64,000 bases of DNA, taken from positions 1 to 64,000 of the IMG/VR virus record IMGVR_UViG_3300042922_001475; one strand, written 5' to 3'. A program made the translations under genes and the position numbers. Below are positions 38,232-47,132 of this stretch, in pieces (position 1 is the stretch's first letter; the number at the start of each line of letters is the position of its first letter). The notes under the pieces were generated by a model that ran no database searches, had not been told where the DNA came from, and saw only the letters and a program-made list of their open reading frames with translations. The DNA is from a virus.

Positions 38232-41200
38232 TTAGAGGACGCTACGGAGATCAACCTTGATCGGAGCGTTGTCGGAGTACTCAGCCTTCTCGATGGACTT
38301 GAGGATCTCGTTGACATCCGCAAGAGCAGGAGCAGCAGCCTTGAGGATAGCACCGGTAAGCGAGTAGTCAGGCATCATGAAGTCAATCATTTCAGGCGTG
38401 ACCAAGCTAACCAGAGAGGTGCCGTCCTCGTAGCGGGAGTTCTCCCAGAGACCAGCGCCTGCACGACGAAGCGTACCGTAGATGATGGCCTCGTTGAGCA
38501 AGAACTCGTCCTGCATGTGGTCAGGCAGTTCCTCCTTGAACTCAGCCCAATCCTGATCGAAGTTCTTGTTCTCCTCGCTGTTATCCAGACCGGCCTTCTC
38601 AATCTTACTGTAGATAGAGGTGACCACAATGGACCACAGCATGGCATCGGCTTCATCCACGGTCAAGTCGATATCGATGAGATCGAACAGGACCTGAGTG
38701 GCGAAGATGCCCTCGAACATGGTGAACTTCTCACCGGTCTTGTCATCGGTCATGACCTTGAAGGAGATCTCCTTCTCCTTGAGCATGTCGAAGACGTTGA
38801 CATCACCAATGCTTTCGGTAGCGCCGATACGCAGGGTGTTGTTAGAACCCAAACGCTGGATCTTCTCAGCCGCAAACAGAGCAATATCAGAGATACCACT
38901 CAGAGCGAGGCCCTCGTAGATACGACGCCACACCTTAGCACAGGCAGTAGCAACACCGGGGTTGTAGTTGTCCAAGATCTCGTCAGGATCGTGGCCCTCG
39001 TCAGCGAGGATATGAGGGTGCTTCTCCGCCAGGAAGCGACGGGTGTCCTCGTACTCATGACGGAAGGTCAGAGCAGAAGCCATCGAGAACGCTTTACCAA
39101 CGAAGATGGTGTAGTGAGAACCAACCGAACGAAGGATCTGCACGTACCGCTGCAGGGAGATGATGCCCTTCTCGGGGTTGTAGGGGGCGAAGAACGACTT
39201 CTTGTTAGCACCATCAAAGAAGTCCAGGAACGGAACCTCCTTGTTGGCCCAAGAAGTGTAGTAGCCCTTCTGTCCGAAGAAGGAGTTGTTCAGGCGCTTC
39301 TGCATCTTCTCGACGCGAGCCTTGAACTCATCATCACTCTCATCGGCCTTCTGACGAGCAGCGAGCAGACCAGCGATACCATCACCGTCACCGTCGCCTT
39401 CGTTACCCTCGTGCCAGACGAGAGAATCAATCAGGAAAGTACCGATGGGAGCCTTGTCAGTGACCTTAGCCCGCAGCAGAACCATCGAGATCATGGGAGA
39501 GCGAGTGACGTAGAGCCAATCACCATCCTTGATCTTGCCCTGAATGACCAGAGGATCGTTGGGGTTGATACCCACCTCATCATCAGCGATGTAGTCGAGG
39601 TCAATGGTCTTAACCTTACGGCCGAACATGATCTTGTCCGTACGGGTCAGACCCTTCAGGACACCAGGGCTAGAAATCCAGGACTTCAGGCCACCATTGA
39701 TCATACCCAGGTAACGGTTGAGAGCATCCGACCAACCATCGGGGCTGGTCTCCTCGGTGATGTGGAGCAGGAGCTTGAGAGCGGTCGAGCCGATGCGGTC
39801 AGCCTTCGTGGTGAACTTGGCCAGTGCATCGAAACGAAGGTGAACGGCAGTCTCCTTACCGCTACCACGCTCAGAAGCAATGGTCAGACCATCAGGGAAG
39901 GTCTTGTGGAACATCTCGAAGACGCGACGAGCACCCTTCTGAAGCAGCAGGTCAGCGAAGACAGGCAGTTCAGGGTTGTTCGTAGCACCATTCACCCAAC
40001 GCTCAGCAGCAGGAACGCGAGCAGCCATCTTGAGCATGGAGACAGTGTCTTCACGCCGGTCTGCATTGTCTTCCCAGAGCTTGAGGGCCAGGTCGCTGTT
40101 GATGGTGGCAAGGGTAACCAAGCCTTCACCAATGAGACCCTGAACACCCATGTTCTCACGGACGGTGCTGACCTCAATGGCCAGAACGATATCCGCTTCG
40201 ATGTAGGTGACGAGCTGACCGATGGTACGCGTGGCATCATCGAACTCGTAGCCCTCTTTGCCGTCCTTCTTGGCCTTGAGCAGTTGATACTGACGAGGCT
40301 TCATCGGAGGCGTGTAGAACCAGGCTTCCTTGGTGTTGTCCTCCTTCCACTGAACGAAGTCAGCGAGCTGTTCAGGGGTCAGGCCCTTGTTAGCATCGAA
40401 GTCGAGACCACCAGGAACAGTGTCTGCGTAGGCTTTCAGCAAAGCAGAGAAGCCCAGATCCTGCTTGATGGTTTCACAGCCGAAGATGACGTCCTTCTGC
40501 TCGATGATCTCGGTCTTGTCCTTGCTCAGCATCTTGATGGCCTGGTTGTACAGGGTCGCCTTGATGCCGAAGCCACGGAGCTTAGCAGCCCGCTCATTGT
40601 AAGCAACACGAATGGGAACAGTACCCGCAATGTCGATGGTCTTCACCTTCTCACCATCCGGGTAGTACTCGATGTTCGTGTAGGTGATCTTGGGCAAGCC
40701 CATGACATAACCACTCATGCCCTTGTCGGTCTTACCGAAAGTGCAGACAGGCACGCCCTTGAACTTGAGCAGATCATCACCAGGCTTGACCTTACAGCCC
40801 TTGGGAGCTTCGTGGACGTTCTCTTCAGGCTCACCGTTCTCCAAAGCAGTAGCAGCATCAGGGAAGGCAGCGAAGTGCTCAGCCACAAACATGTCAACGT
40901 CCTGACCACCAACAAAGATGCCGGCGTCGTTGAACTTCTCCTGTTTGTTAACCGAGATGGTCAGCTCCAAATCAGGGTGAGCGTAAGCAACACCCGAACC
41001 GGACTCGAACTCCCAGTTGCTGAAGATGGCACGCATACGAATGCCCAAGCTCTTGTCACCAGCACGGATAAGGCCGGACTCTTCCAAGAGGGACGGGTTG
41101 TTGAGACGGGACACACCAGTGCGCTTGTGGTAGAAGGTATTGGTATCACCCTCAATCACGTCTGCGGTCTGCTGGTCCACGAGCTGCGCACGGTTAGTGG

Positions 41201-42587
41201 TCTTACCCGGCTTGGAAGCGTCGTTGCTGTTACGCACGAACACTTCACCCTCTTCATCGATGAAGACGCCGAACATACGAATGTTGGCACCCTCACCACA
41301 GTAGAGAGTATCCACCAGAGCGGAGCTGCTAACGGGCACAGGATCAGGAACCCAGTTACCATCAGCATCCTTCTTCTTGCGGGTCAGCCAGTACTCGGCA
41401 GCATCAGAGATGCTCTGAGGGGAACGCTGATCCACCAGGACGGGCCTCATCTTGTTGTTCGCGGTGAGAGCCACAATACCACAAGTGTTGAGAGCCATCG
41501 TGATGTAGGACTGACCGCTGACAGCGTAGTCCATGATGTCACGGCAGAAGGACGAGGTAGCCGACAGAGCCAGCTTACCGGTCACGTCCTTGATATCCTG
41601 GCTGTTCTTAAGGAAGTTGATCCACTGCCACACCATCTTCGCAGGGGAGATCTCCCGATTGGTGTCGGGGTTGTACTGCCAGTTGGCGAAGATCTTCGGG
41701 AGCTTGTCGCCCGTGGTCATCGTCCACATGTTGCTGTAGATCTTGCTACCCATCTGCATGCTGAAGATGTGCTCGACCTTGATATCAAACCCACGAACAG
41801 GCTGGAAGGTCATGATGCCGACGTTGTTGAACTGACCGGTGGCCTCGTACGTAGCACCAACAGTCATGAGAGCCATCTCTTTGAGAGTCAGGTCACGACC
41901 AGTGGCGAAGCGGTTGGCGAGGATACGGGAAGGAGTCCAGATGTTCTCTTGGGGAGCGCCAGCCTTGAGCAGTTTCTTGACGTGCTTGGGCTTGGACACG
42001 AACCAGTGGAACTTCATGAAGCTCCCAGGAGGATAGCTCACCTCCAACGTGAGAGGATCGATCTCGGCTTCGAAGTTGCTCTTCTTGATCTGATCGATGG
42101 TCACGCTGGGAACATCAACATCGGTGAGGATGTTGCGCGCCTTGGTGGGAAGCATCGAAGCACCATCCGAACCAACGATCTGACGGAGCAGGCCCTCTTC
42201 GTACATCAGGGACATCTGTTCGGGAACGAACTCAATCCCAGCAGCGATGTGGCCATAGATGAAGTTGAACTTCTTGATGTGGATGATCTTCTCGCTATCC
42301 TTGAGACCAGCAGGCAGGTCCAAGGCAGCGTTGATATCCAGATCGGAGTAGCCACGGTTGATCATCATGTCCACGATGAGGTTGAGGTGCAGTTCACCAG
42401 GCGACTCCTGAGAACGCAGAGGCAGCTCAGCACGGTTGTCATCGATGAAGATCTTGGGCTCTTCCACCTCGGAATCACGCTTGACGGTGTAGCCCCAGGC
42501 TTCGAGAGTAGCGGCCAGGTTCTTGGTGTTGAAGCCCTCGTTGTTGGGGTCGAAGGTCTTCTTGCCCTTGTTAATGTTGAAAGCCAT
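38232..42587 (-). CDS. very large hypothetical protein, 1451 aa
   Basis: ATG 42587 (MAFNINKGKKTFDPNNEGFN) behind ribosome-site hairpin 2. Mixed alpha/beta throughout, no transmembrane segment. Acidic Gly/Asp run EGDGDGDGIAG at about residue 1060. I could not assign a family. TTA, CTA and TCA codons are almost absent, which leaves a 1364-codon open frame on the opposite strand: a sign of strong codon selection and very high expression, as for a major virion or inner-body protein (inference). Confidence 0.9.
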   Translation of the reverse strand: MAFNINKGKKTFDPNNEGFNTKNLAATLEAWGYTVKRDSEVEEPKIFIDDNRAELPLRSQESPGELHLNLIVDMMINRGYSDLDINAALDLPAGLKDSEKIIHIKKFNFIYGHIAAGIEFVPEQMSLMYEEGLLRQIVGSDGASMLPTKARNILTDVDVPSVTIDQIKKSNFEAEIDPLTLEVSYPPGSFMKFHWFVSKPKHVKKLLKAGAPQENIWTPSRILANRFATGRDLTLKEMALMTVGATYEATGQFNNVGIMTFQPVRGFDIKVEHIFSMQMGSKIYSNMWTMTTGDKLPKIFANWQYNPDTNREISPAKMVWQWINFLKNSQDIKDVTGKLALSATSSFCRDIMDYAVSGQSYITMALNTCGIVALTANNKMRPVLVDQRSPQSISDAAEYWLTRKKKDADGNWVPDPVPVSSSALVDTLYCGEGANIRMFGVFIDEEGEVFVRNSNDASKPGKTTNRAQLVDQQTADVIEGDTNTFYHKRTGVSRLNNPSLLEESGLIRAGDKSLGIRMRAIFSNWEFESGSGVAYAHPDLELTISVNKQEKFNDAGIFVGGQDVDMFVAEHFAAFPDAATALENGEPEENVHEAPKGCKVKPGDDLLKFKGVPVCTFGKTDKGMSGYVMGLPKITYTNIEYYPDGEKVKTIDIAGTVPIRVAYNERAAKLRGFGIKATLYNQAIKMLSKDKTEIIEQKDVIFGCETIKQDLGFSALLKAYADTVPGGLDFDANKGLTPEQLADFVQWKEDNTKEAWFYTPPMKPRQYQLLKAKKDGKEGYEFDDATRTIGQLVTYIEADIVLAIEVSTVRENMGVQGLIGEGLVTLATINSDLALKLWEDNADRREDTVSMLKMAARVPAAERWVNGATNNPELPVFADLLLQKGARRVFEMFHKTFPDGLTIASERGSGKETAVHLRFDALAKFTTKADRIGSTALKLLLHITEETSPDGWSDALNRYLGMINGGLKSWISSPGVLKGLTRTDKIMFGRKVKTIDLDYIADDEVGINPNDPLVIQGKIKDGDWLYVTRSPMISMVLLRAKVTDKAPIGTFLIDSLVWHEGNEGDGDGDGIAGLLAARQKADESDDEFKARVEKMQKRLNNSFFGQKGYYTSWANKEVPFLDFFDGANKKSFFAPYNPEKGIISLQRYVQILRSVGSHYTIFVGKAFSMASALTFRHEYEDTRRFLAEKHPHILADEGHDPDEILDNYNPGVATACAKVWRRIYEGLALSGISDIALFAAEKIQRLGSNNTLRIGATESIGDVNVFDMLKEKEISFKVMTDDKTGEKFTMFEGIFATQVLFDLIDIDLTVDEADAMLWSIVVTSIYSKIEKAGLDNSEENKNFDQDWAEFKEELPDHMQDEFLLNEAIIYGTLRRAGAGLWENSRYEDGTSLVSLVTPEMIDFMMPDYSLTGAILKAAAPALADVNEILKSIEKAEYSDNAPIKVDLRSVL

Positions 42588-42594
42588 TGTTTGT

Positions 42595-42616
42595 TTACTT
42601 CCTTTCGTTGAAGTAA
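42595..42616 (-). promoter_or_regulatory. ribosome-site stem-loop 2
   Basis: TTACTTC / AACGAAAG / GAAGTAA, 7-bp stem, possibly extended by TTTG/CAAA across a bulge. Confidence 0.75.
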
Positions 42617-42661
42617 CAAATCGGGGAGCCGAAGCTCCCCTGCAAACCTACAATATAGGGA

Positions 42662-43594
42662 CTAGTCGTCACGCCCGATGATCCGGTTCATCTTGTTCTT
42701 CTGCATGTCAGCAGCGGGCGTAGAAGTGGTCTTCACGTCGACGATCTCATCGCCAGTAGCAGCAGCCGCCTGAGCAGCGTTCTTAGCGCCAATCTCGGTG
42801 GAGGTGCCGACCTTACGCTCGTTGAAGACCTTGGCAGCGTGACGCTTGTAGCGGATCTCCTGCAAGAGGTTCTTGGTGCTCACCGGCTCATCCGGCGTGT
42901 AGTTAGCAGCGATGTCCTTGAACACCTCAGCGTAGCGCTTATCGGGGTTGATAGCCCCAGGCTCGTTGAGGCGGTACATCATAGCATCGTGCATGATGAC
43001 CTGAATGTAGAGAGCGACACGGGTCTCACGATTACCCACGTCAGAAACTTCCTTGGACTGGTACTGCTCCAGCCACATACTCACGATATCCACCTGAGCG
43101 TGAACCTGCATGTGAGTGCCGAAGCCTTCACGGGCATTGTAGATGCTGGTAGCCATAGGACCACGGTCATCGGTGACCTTGACGAAGATGTGCTCAATGC
43201 GGTTGATGCGGTCGGTAGGATCCACCTGAGAGTTGAACTCATCAATGGAGTCCTGGTAGGTCTTCGTCAAGGTCGAAGAGGTCAACGGGATCCAGTCGTC
43301 CTTCTTGTCCTTGTTCTTGGGGTCGATGGCCATGACAATGGCGACACCGTAGTGATCGGCATCCTCATCCATGTTGCCGCCGAGCGGACCCAACGTACCA
43401 CCGTAGGTCTTGTAGAAGCCTTCCTTGTTCTTGAGCGGACCCAAGATGTTGAAGCAGATACCACCGGTACCCATGAGAACCTTGTTGCTGACCTTCATCT
43501 TCTTGACCGGAGTGGTGTTGTCCTCGGTCGAGATGCCAGTGGTGATCTTCTCACCGCCATTACCGGACAGGATGTCCTTCAAAGAGATAGGCAT
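42662..43594 (-). CDS. hypothetical protein, 310 aa
   Basis: Start ATG 43594 (MPISLKDILSGNGGEKITTG) behind hairpin 3. Contains VLMGTGGICFNILGPLKNKE and GTLGPLGGNMDEDADHYG, a Gly-rich nucleotide-loop-like stretch without a clear Walker motif. Ala-rich C-terminus. Unknown. Confidence 0.85.
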   Translation of the reverse strand: MPISLKDILSGNGGEKITTGISTEDNTTPVKKMKVSNKVLMGTGGICFNILGPLKNKEGFYKTYGGTLGPLGGNMDEDADHYGVAIVMAIDPKNKDKKDDWIPLTSSTLTKTYQDSIDEFNSQVDPTDRINRIEHIFVKVTDDRGPMATSIYNAREGFGTHMQVHAQVDIVSMWLEQYQSKEVSDVGNRETRVALYIQVIMHDAMMYRLNEPGAINPDKRYAEVFKDIAANYTPDEPVSTKNLLQEIRYKRHAAKVFNERKVGTSTEIGAKNAAQAAAATGDEIVDVKTTSTPAADMQKNKMNRIIGRDD

Positions 43595-43599
43595 TAGTT

Positions 43600-43618
43600 T
43601 TCTCCTTTCGATTGAGAA
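43600..43618 (-). promoter_or_regulatory. ribosome-site stem-loop 3
   Basis: TTCTC / AATCGAAAG / GAGAA, 5-bp stem. Confidence 0.65.
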
Positions 43619-43737
43619 TAGCATGCCTCGCGGGAATTAACAGTACCGTCGAGGGACGACTTGCACTGATAATTTTTAAGGGTTGGATACAAGGGATAGA
43701 TAACCATTGTACTAGACCTTAGTCTGCATCACCTCCT

Positions 43738-44202
43738 TTACGTGGAGTAGTAGGCTTCACCGTGCGCCTCCAAGAAATCAAGAATCTTCTTCACGTCACC
43801 CTTGATCGTGGAGATATGACCAATGCCAGAGATGATACCAGCCATGTTCTGAACCATCTGGGTCTCTGGCATGTTGAGCATCTTATAGAGCTTCTGGAGT
43901 GTGACCCGGAGCTTCAACCAATTGAAGTCAGCGGGCTCTTGCTTCATGTAGTTCCAGTCGATATAGGGAAGCAGCGGACCTTCCCAACCAAGGGATTGCA
44001 TGAGAACGTAGATCTGCTGGCTGTGGTGGACAGTAATGCCCGCACCATCAATGGGTGCAGGGTTCTTATCCAACCACTCAGTCTCCTTCTTGAAGCGCTC
44101 TTCCATATCAGTGATGCGCTCCACCATGAGAATGGTCTGAGAGTTCTGGGTCATCTGGGCGTGATAGGTAGCCAGGACCTTGTTAGCAATAAACTCACTC
44201 AT
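43738..44202 (-). CDS. hypothetical protein, 154 aa
   Basis: MSEFIANKVLATYHAQMTQN; helical (SQTILMVERITDMEERFKKE, GDVKKILDFLEAHGEAYYST). SD GAGGAG without hairpin; 1-nt overlap with the upstream zinc protein, so translation is coupled. Confidence 0.8.
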   Translation of the reverse strand: MSEFIANKVLATYHAQMTQNSQTILMVERITDMEERFKKETEWLDKNPAPIDGAGITVHHSQQIYVLMQSLGWEGPLLPYIDWNYMKQEPADFNWLKLRVTLQKLYKMLNMPETQMVQNMAGIISGIGHISTIKGDVKKILDFLEAHGEAYYST

Positions 44203-44504
44203 TAGTTATTCTCCTCATCGACATTGTCGTAGCCGCAGTGGGAGCAGATACCATCAGTCTTGTCCAAGTTAGTGTAGTTACGGCAGGCAATGCACTTATC
44301 CTTGTAGTCCGTGGAGCAGGTACGGCAGCCCACGAAGATGTACTCATCACCCTTAAACGAAGTAGCAGTAGCAACCACATTAGCAGACTTGCACTTAGGA
44401 CAGCAGGGCCAGCCCTTAAGGCACCCATTAAAGCAGGAATACAGACCAGTCTCGTCCTTAGCCATAACCTTTTCACAGATAATGCAGATGGGCAAATTAA
44501 TCAT
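44202..44504 (-). CDS. multi-zinc-ribbon protein, 100 aa
   Basis: At least four CxxC pairs: CIIC, CCPKC, CRTC, CIAC and CSHC. Double or triple zinc-ribbon architecture, candidate nucleic-acid or RNAP-binding adaptor. GGAGGTGAAGTA SD overlaps the end of the 34-aa gene. Confidence 0.85.
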   Translation of the reverse strand: MINLPICIICEKVMAKDETGLYSCFNGCLKGWPCCPKCKSANVVATATSFKGDEYIFVGCRTCSTDYKDKCIACRNYTNLDKTDGICSHCGYDNVDEENN

Positions 44505-44505
44505 G

Positions 44506-44610
44506 TTACTTCACCTCCGACTTGATAGCGGTGAGGATGTACTTACGAGCTTCCTTCTTGTTGATGTTGTACCACATACGAGCTTGAGAGATAGCGAAGT
44601 GCTTGGTCAT
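44506..44610 (-). CDS. mini-protein, 34 aa
   Basis: ATG 44610 directly after ribosome-site hairpin 4. MTKHFAISQARMWYNINKKE ARKYILTAIKSEVK: basic helix. The presence of the hairpin is the main support. Confidence 0.7.
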   Translation of the reverse strand: MTKHFAISQARMWYNINKKEARKYILTAIKSEVK

Positions 44611-44637
44611 AGTAATAGCTCCTTTCACGAGCATACT
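44610..44637 (-). promoter_or_regulatory. ribosome-site stem-loop 4
   Basis: GCTC / GTGAAAG / GAGC with outer TAGTA/TACTA pairing that includes the A of the start codon. Confidence 0.75.
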
Positions 44638-44644
44638 AAGGATT

Positions 44645-44671
44645 GTGTGGGGATTTATCCTTACACCACAC
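44645..44671 (-). promoter_or_regulatory. TGTAA-loop hairpin 1
   Basis: GTGTGG / TGTAAGGATAAATCC / CCACAC, 6-bp stem. Confidence 0.65.
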
Positions 44672-44686
44672 CATCAAGCACCAGAG

Positions 44687-44935
44687 TTAGTCCCCGTAGG
44701 TCACCCAGCTCCACATGACGTGGTAAGCGTACTCATCACCATAATCGTGGCAAGCCTCCTGGTAAGGCTCACCCAACTCAGTGGTGTCGGGATCGAAGAT
44801 GGGAAGGGATTCCACCAATTGACGCACGGTCACAGCCACAGGGATGCTGATGCTCTCCCCGTTCAAGGTGCAGATGGGCTCTTCTTTCCCACGAGGAGTA
44901 ACCATGCTGAGAGAATTGTACTTAGCGGTCTTCAT
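44687..44935 (-). CDS. hypothetical protein, 82 aa
   Basis: Start ATG 44935 (MKTAKYNSLSMVTPRGKEEP) set by hairpin 5; beta N-terminus, acidic aromatic C-terminus (EYAYHVMWSWVTYGD). Confidence 0.8.
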   Translation of the reverse strand: MKTAKYNSLSMVTPRGKEEPICTLNGESISIPVAVTVRQLVESLPIFDPDTTELGEPYQEACHDYGDEYAYHVMWSWVTYGD

Positions 44936-44939
44936 GTTA

Positions 44940-44960
44940 TAATCTCCTTTCACGAGACTA
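44940..44960 (-). promoter_or_regulatory. ribosome-site stem-loop 5
   Basis: TAGTCTC / GTGAAAG / GAGATTA, 7 bp with one G-U. The TAG of the upstream gene's stop lies in the 5' arm. Confidence 0.75.
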
Positions 44961-45209
44961 AAGGTTAGCCAGGTCACGGGTGTGGAACTCGCCCACGAAC
45001 TTGTCACCAGCGTAGTAGATGGCGACAGTGCCTTCGTATTCCCCACGCATGACGTTTCCGGTGAGGGCCACGATCGACCAATCAGAGATCATGCCGTCTT
45101 CCGGATCATCAGCCCAGAGGCCGATCTTCTCGTAGGTCAGCTTCTGCAGCTTGACGTAGGTCAGGGTCTCGATGTTGTTGCGGAGCCAGTTCAGGTTGAT
45201 GTTAGCCAT
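44958..45209 (-). CDS. hypothetical protein, 83 aa
   Basis: Start ATG 45209 (MANINLNWLRNNIETLTYVK) set by hairpin 6. Helical then beta (GTVAIYYAGDKFVGEFHTRD). Confidence 0.8.
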   Translation of the reverse strand: MANINLNWLRNNIETLTYVKLQKLTYEKIGLWADDPEDGMISDWSIVALTGNVMRGEYEGTVAIYYAGDKFVGEFHTRDLANL

Positions 45210-45215
45210 TGTCTT

Positions 45216-45235
45216 TAGTTCCTTTCGTAGAACTA
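45216..45235 (-). promoter_or_regulatory. ribosome-site stem-loop 6
   Basis: TAGTTC / TACGAAAG / GAACTA, 6 bp. Confidence 0.75.
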
Positions 45236-45246
45236 TTAGATGGGTT

Positions 45247-45278
45247 GCCTGGGGATTTATTAAGTGGTTACACCAGGC
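45247..45278 (-). promoter_or_regulatory. TGTAA-loop hairpin 2
   Basis: GCCTGG / loop beginning TGTAACC and ending TAAATC / CCAGGC, 6 bp, flanked by GGTTG/CAACC. Confidence 0.65.
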
Positions 45279-45299
45279 TGTCAACCGAGAGGAAACTAA

Positions 45300-45740
45300 T
45301 TAGGGGCAGTAACGGTAGGAATCGGTGTAGTAGTCGTCATCCTGGTCATCGTAGCTGGCCATCTCAGCCCGGTAGTCGGCCTTGTCCTTGGCCATACGGT
45401 TCACGTGCTTGGGCTGAGTCCAGCACTCGTTGCAGATGTCCATGGGCTCATCGCCCTGTGCCGCGTAGAAGTCGTACCACTTCCACTGACGCATGTCCCT
45501 GTTGAGCTTGAGCTGCTTGCAGTCCTGGCAGCAGGTCTTCTGGTTGTTGTGGTCCTCGATGTGCTGAGTGTAGCAGTCCAAGCACACCACGTAGCGAGTG
45601 AGTGGACCAAACGAGTCGTCTTCGTTGAGGGATGCGTAGGCTTGAGCTTGGGCATCCATCAGGTGAGGGCACAACTCAGTATTGGGGTGATCCAGGAGAT
45701 CCTTCGTAATGTTGAAGGACGTAGCGAGAATGTTAGCCAT
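45300..45740 (-). CDS. Cys-rich zinc-binding-type protein, 146 aa
   Basis: CLDC (about 53-56), CCQDC (70-74), CNEC (103-106) plus His residues: two or more zinc sites, an HNH-like spacing is not visible. Acidic Tyr-rich tail (DDQDDDYYTDSYRYCP). Hairpin 7 precedes ATG 45740. Confidence 0.82.
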   Translation of the reverse strand: MANILATSFNITKDLLDHPNTELCPHLMDAQAQAYASLNEDDSFGPLTRYVVCLDCYTQHIEDHNNQKTCCQDCKQLKLNRDMRQWKWYDFYAAQGDEPMDICNECWTQPKHVNRMAKDKADYRAEMASYDDQDDDYYTDSYRYCP

Positions 45741-45743
45741 TGT

Positions 45744-45768
45744 TATCAGTTCCTTTCACGAACTAATA
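45744..45768 (-). promoter_or_regulatory. ribosome-site stem-loop 7
   Basis: TATTAGTTC / GTGAAAG / GAACTGATA, 9 bp including one G-U. Confidence 0.8.
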
Positions 45769-45777
45769 TGTGGGATT

Positions 45778-45806
45778 GTGCAGGGATTTACCCGGTTACA
45801 CTGCAC
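45778..45806 (-). promoter_or_regulatory. TGTAA-loop hairpin 3
   Basis: GTGCAG / TGTAACCGGGTAAATCC / CTGCAC, 6 bp. Confidence 0.65.
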
Positions 45807-45820
45807 AGTCAACCGTGACA

Positions 45821-46117
45821 TTAGTTCTTCAGCCAGCCCAGCTTGGCCATGTCTTCGAGGTTCAGAGGCGTGATGAAGTCGCCATCAGTGTCGCCCATGT
45901 TGTTGTAGTACAAGGGATCGGTCTTCAAAGCAGCCCAGGAGTAGAACTTAACATCCGAGCCATCAGCAGCGTAGCCCGAGATGAAGTAGTGCCACACACT
46001 GCCCACTTTACGGGCGTACAGCTTGGCGCCCGATTGCAGCATCATGGAGTGGCCACGACGGAGAGCACGACGGATCTTGTGGTTGATGTGGTAGGCCTGA
46101 ACGAACATGGTCTTCAT
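45821..46117 (-). CDS. hypothetical protein, 98 aa
   Basis: Start ATG 46117 (MKTMFVQAYHINHKIRRALR) set by hairpin 8. Basic N-terminus, then GSVWHYFISGYAADGSDVKF, acidic C-terminus. Confidence 0.8.
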   Translation of the reverse strand: MKTMFVQAYHINHKIRRALRRGHSMMLQSGAKLYARKVGSVWHYFISGYAADGSDVKFYSWAALKTDPLYYNNMGDTDGDFITPLNLEDMAKLGWLKN

Positions 46118-46122
46118 AGTGT

Positions 46123-46144
46123 TTAGTTCCTTTCGTAGAACTAA
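46123..46144 (-). promoter_or_regulatory. ribosome-site stem-loop 8
   Basis: TTAGTTC / TACGAAAG / GAACTAA, 7 bp. Confidence 0.78.
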
Positions 46145-46169
46145 GGCTGGTCTCGCTAGGTTACAGCCA

Positions 46170-46225
46170 TTAACCCTAGTCTCAGAGCCCTCCACATATC
46201 GTGAAAGGCGCTGAGTTAGAGTTAA
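46170..46225 (-). promoter_or_regulatory. large intergenic hairpin, copy 1
   Basis: TTAACTCTA/TAGGGTTAA outer stem (one G-U), CTCAG/CTGAG inner stem, then CCTTTCAC/GTGGAGGG. Directly after a stop codon. Confidence 0.65.
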
Positions 46226-47068
46226 CTACTTCTGGTTCTTAGTAACCCAATCACCGATGAAGTTGTAGATCTCCTCAAAGGACATAGTCTCCAGAACCTT
46301 AGCGTTAAGCTCAAGGTGAGACTTGCTCTCAGAGATGATGAGCTGCTCCACAGGGAAATTGCGAACAGAGACCAGAAGGTTCTCCATGAAACGCTTGGTC
46401 CGCTTACCAAAGCCAGTGCTGATATCACTGATAGCGTAATCCACATCATCAGCAACACGCTGGTTGATGTTAGCAGAGGCATCACGCTCACTGTAGAGGA
46501 TCTGCATGTGAGCATCATTGAACAGGCCAACATCCATGAGAGTCTGCACCTGCTCTTCGGTCAGGGACTGGAAGCGGCTAACGTTGTCGAAGTTGGTGAG
46601 ACGCATACGAGGCATGTGGAATGCATCAATATCAAACGTCACGACCTGAATGGGCTGCTTGGGCAAGACACCGGCACGAACGCACAATTCGAAGTTGGTC
46701 TTGTTCTTACGGGTGCTGGCTTTACGAACAGCAGGCATAGCAACGTAGTTATCGGGGTTCTGCTTCACGTAGCGCTCTTGGAATTCACGCTCCTCACCCT
46801 TGTGCTCGACTTCGTAGTATTCGACTTGATAGGTGTAACCCTCAAGACGCCACTCGATCTTGTCATTGACGGCGTTGGGCATGAACAGCTTGTCCAGGTT
46901 GTCCTGGCTCTTCCAGAAGAAGTTGCGCCAGGCGTGAGGATGACCAGTGGTTTCGGGGTTGATCTGCTTGAGTTTGGTCTTGAACAATCCCTTGGTGATA
47001 GGCGCATCGAACTGCAGATCAACGTGGAGATTACGAGGACCAGAGATAACCATGTGGAAAGTCTTCAT
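46226..47068 (-). CDS. hypothetical protein, 280 aa
   Basis: ATG 47068 behind hairpin 9. MKTFHMVISGPRNLHVDLQF; beta-rich N-terminal half, helical C-terminal half (GKRTKRFMENLLVSVRNFPV). Unknown. Confidence 0.85.
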   Translation of the reverse strand: MKTFHMVISGPRNLHVDLQFDAPITKGLFKTKLKQINPETTGHPHAWRNFFWKSQDNLDKLFMPNAVNDKIEWRLEGYTYQVEYYEVEHKGEEREFQERYVKQNPDNYVAMPAVRKASTRKNKTNFELCVRAGVLPKQPIQVVTFDIDAFHMPRMRLTNFDNVSRFQSLTEEQVQTLMDVGLFNDAHMQILYSERDASANINQRVADDVDYAISDISTGFGKRTKRFMENLLVSVRNFPVEQLIISESKSHLELNAKVLETMSFEEIYNFIGDWVTKNQK

Positions 47069-47073
47069 TTGTA

Positions 47074-47094
47074 TTAGTTCCTTTCACGAACTAA
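47074..47094 (-). promoter_or_regulatory. ribosome-site stem-loop 9
   Basis: TTAGTTC / GTGAAAG / GAACTAA, 7 bp. Confidence 0.8.
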
Positions 47095-47132
47095 AGAAGG
47101 GGAGACCATTAAGATCTCCCCCAGTAATACCG

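Noticed and set aside
38232-42587. RNA polymerase beta-like assignment for the 1451-aa protein
   Set aside because: Some Gly-Asp-Lys stretches are suggestive, but no recognisable lysine-containing beta motif was seen; left as unknown.
38517-42611. 1364-codon open frame on the plus strand, and a 681-codon one at 11031-13076
   Set aside because: Antisense to genes with SD sites and sensible protein composition. The open frames result from lack of TTA, CTA and TCA codons in the sense genes; their translations are low-complexity Leu/Val/Arg/His-rich.
44645-45806. Promoters of the TTGAC...TAAAT type
   Set aside because: Spacer length would be 14, 19 and 16 in the three copies while the hairpin pairing is exact in all; the hairpin explanation fits better.
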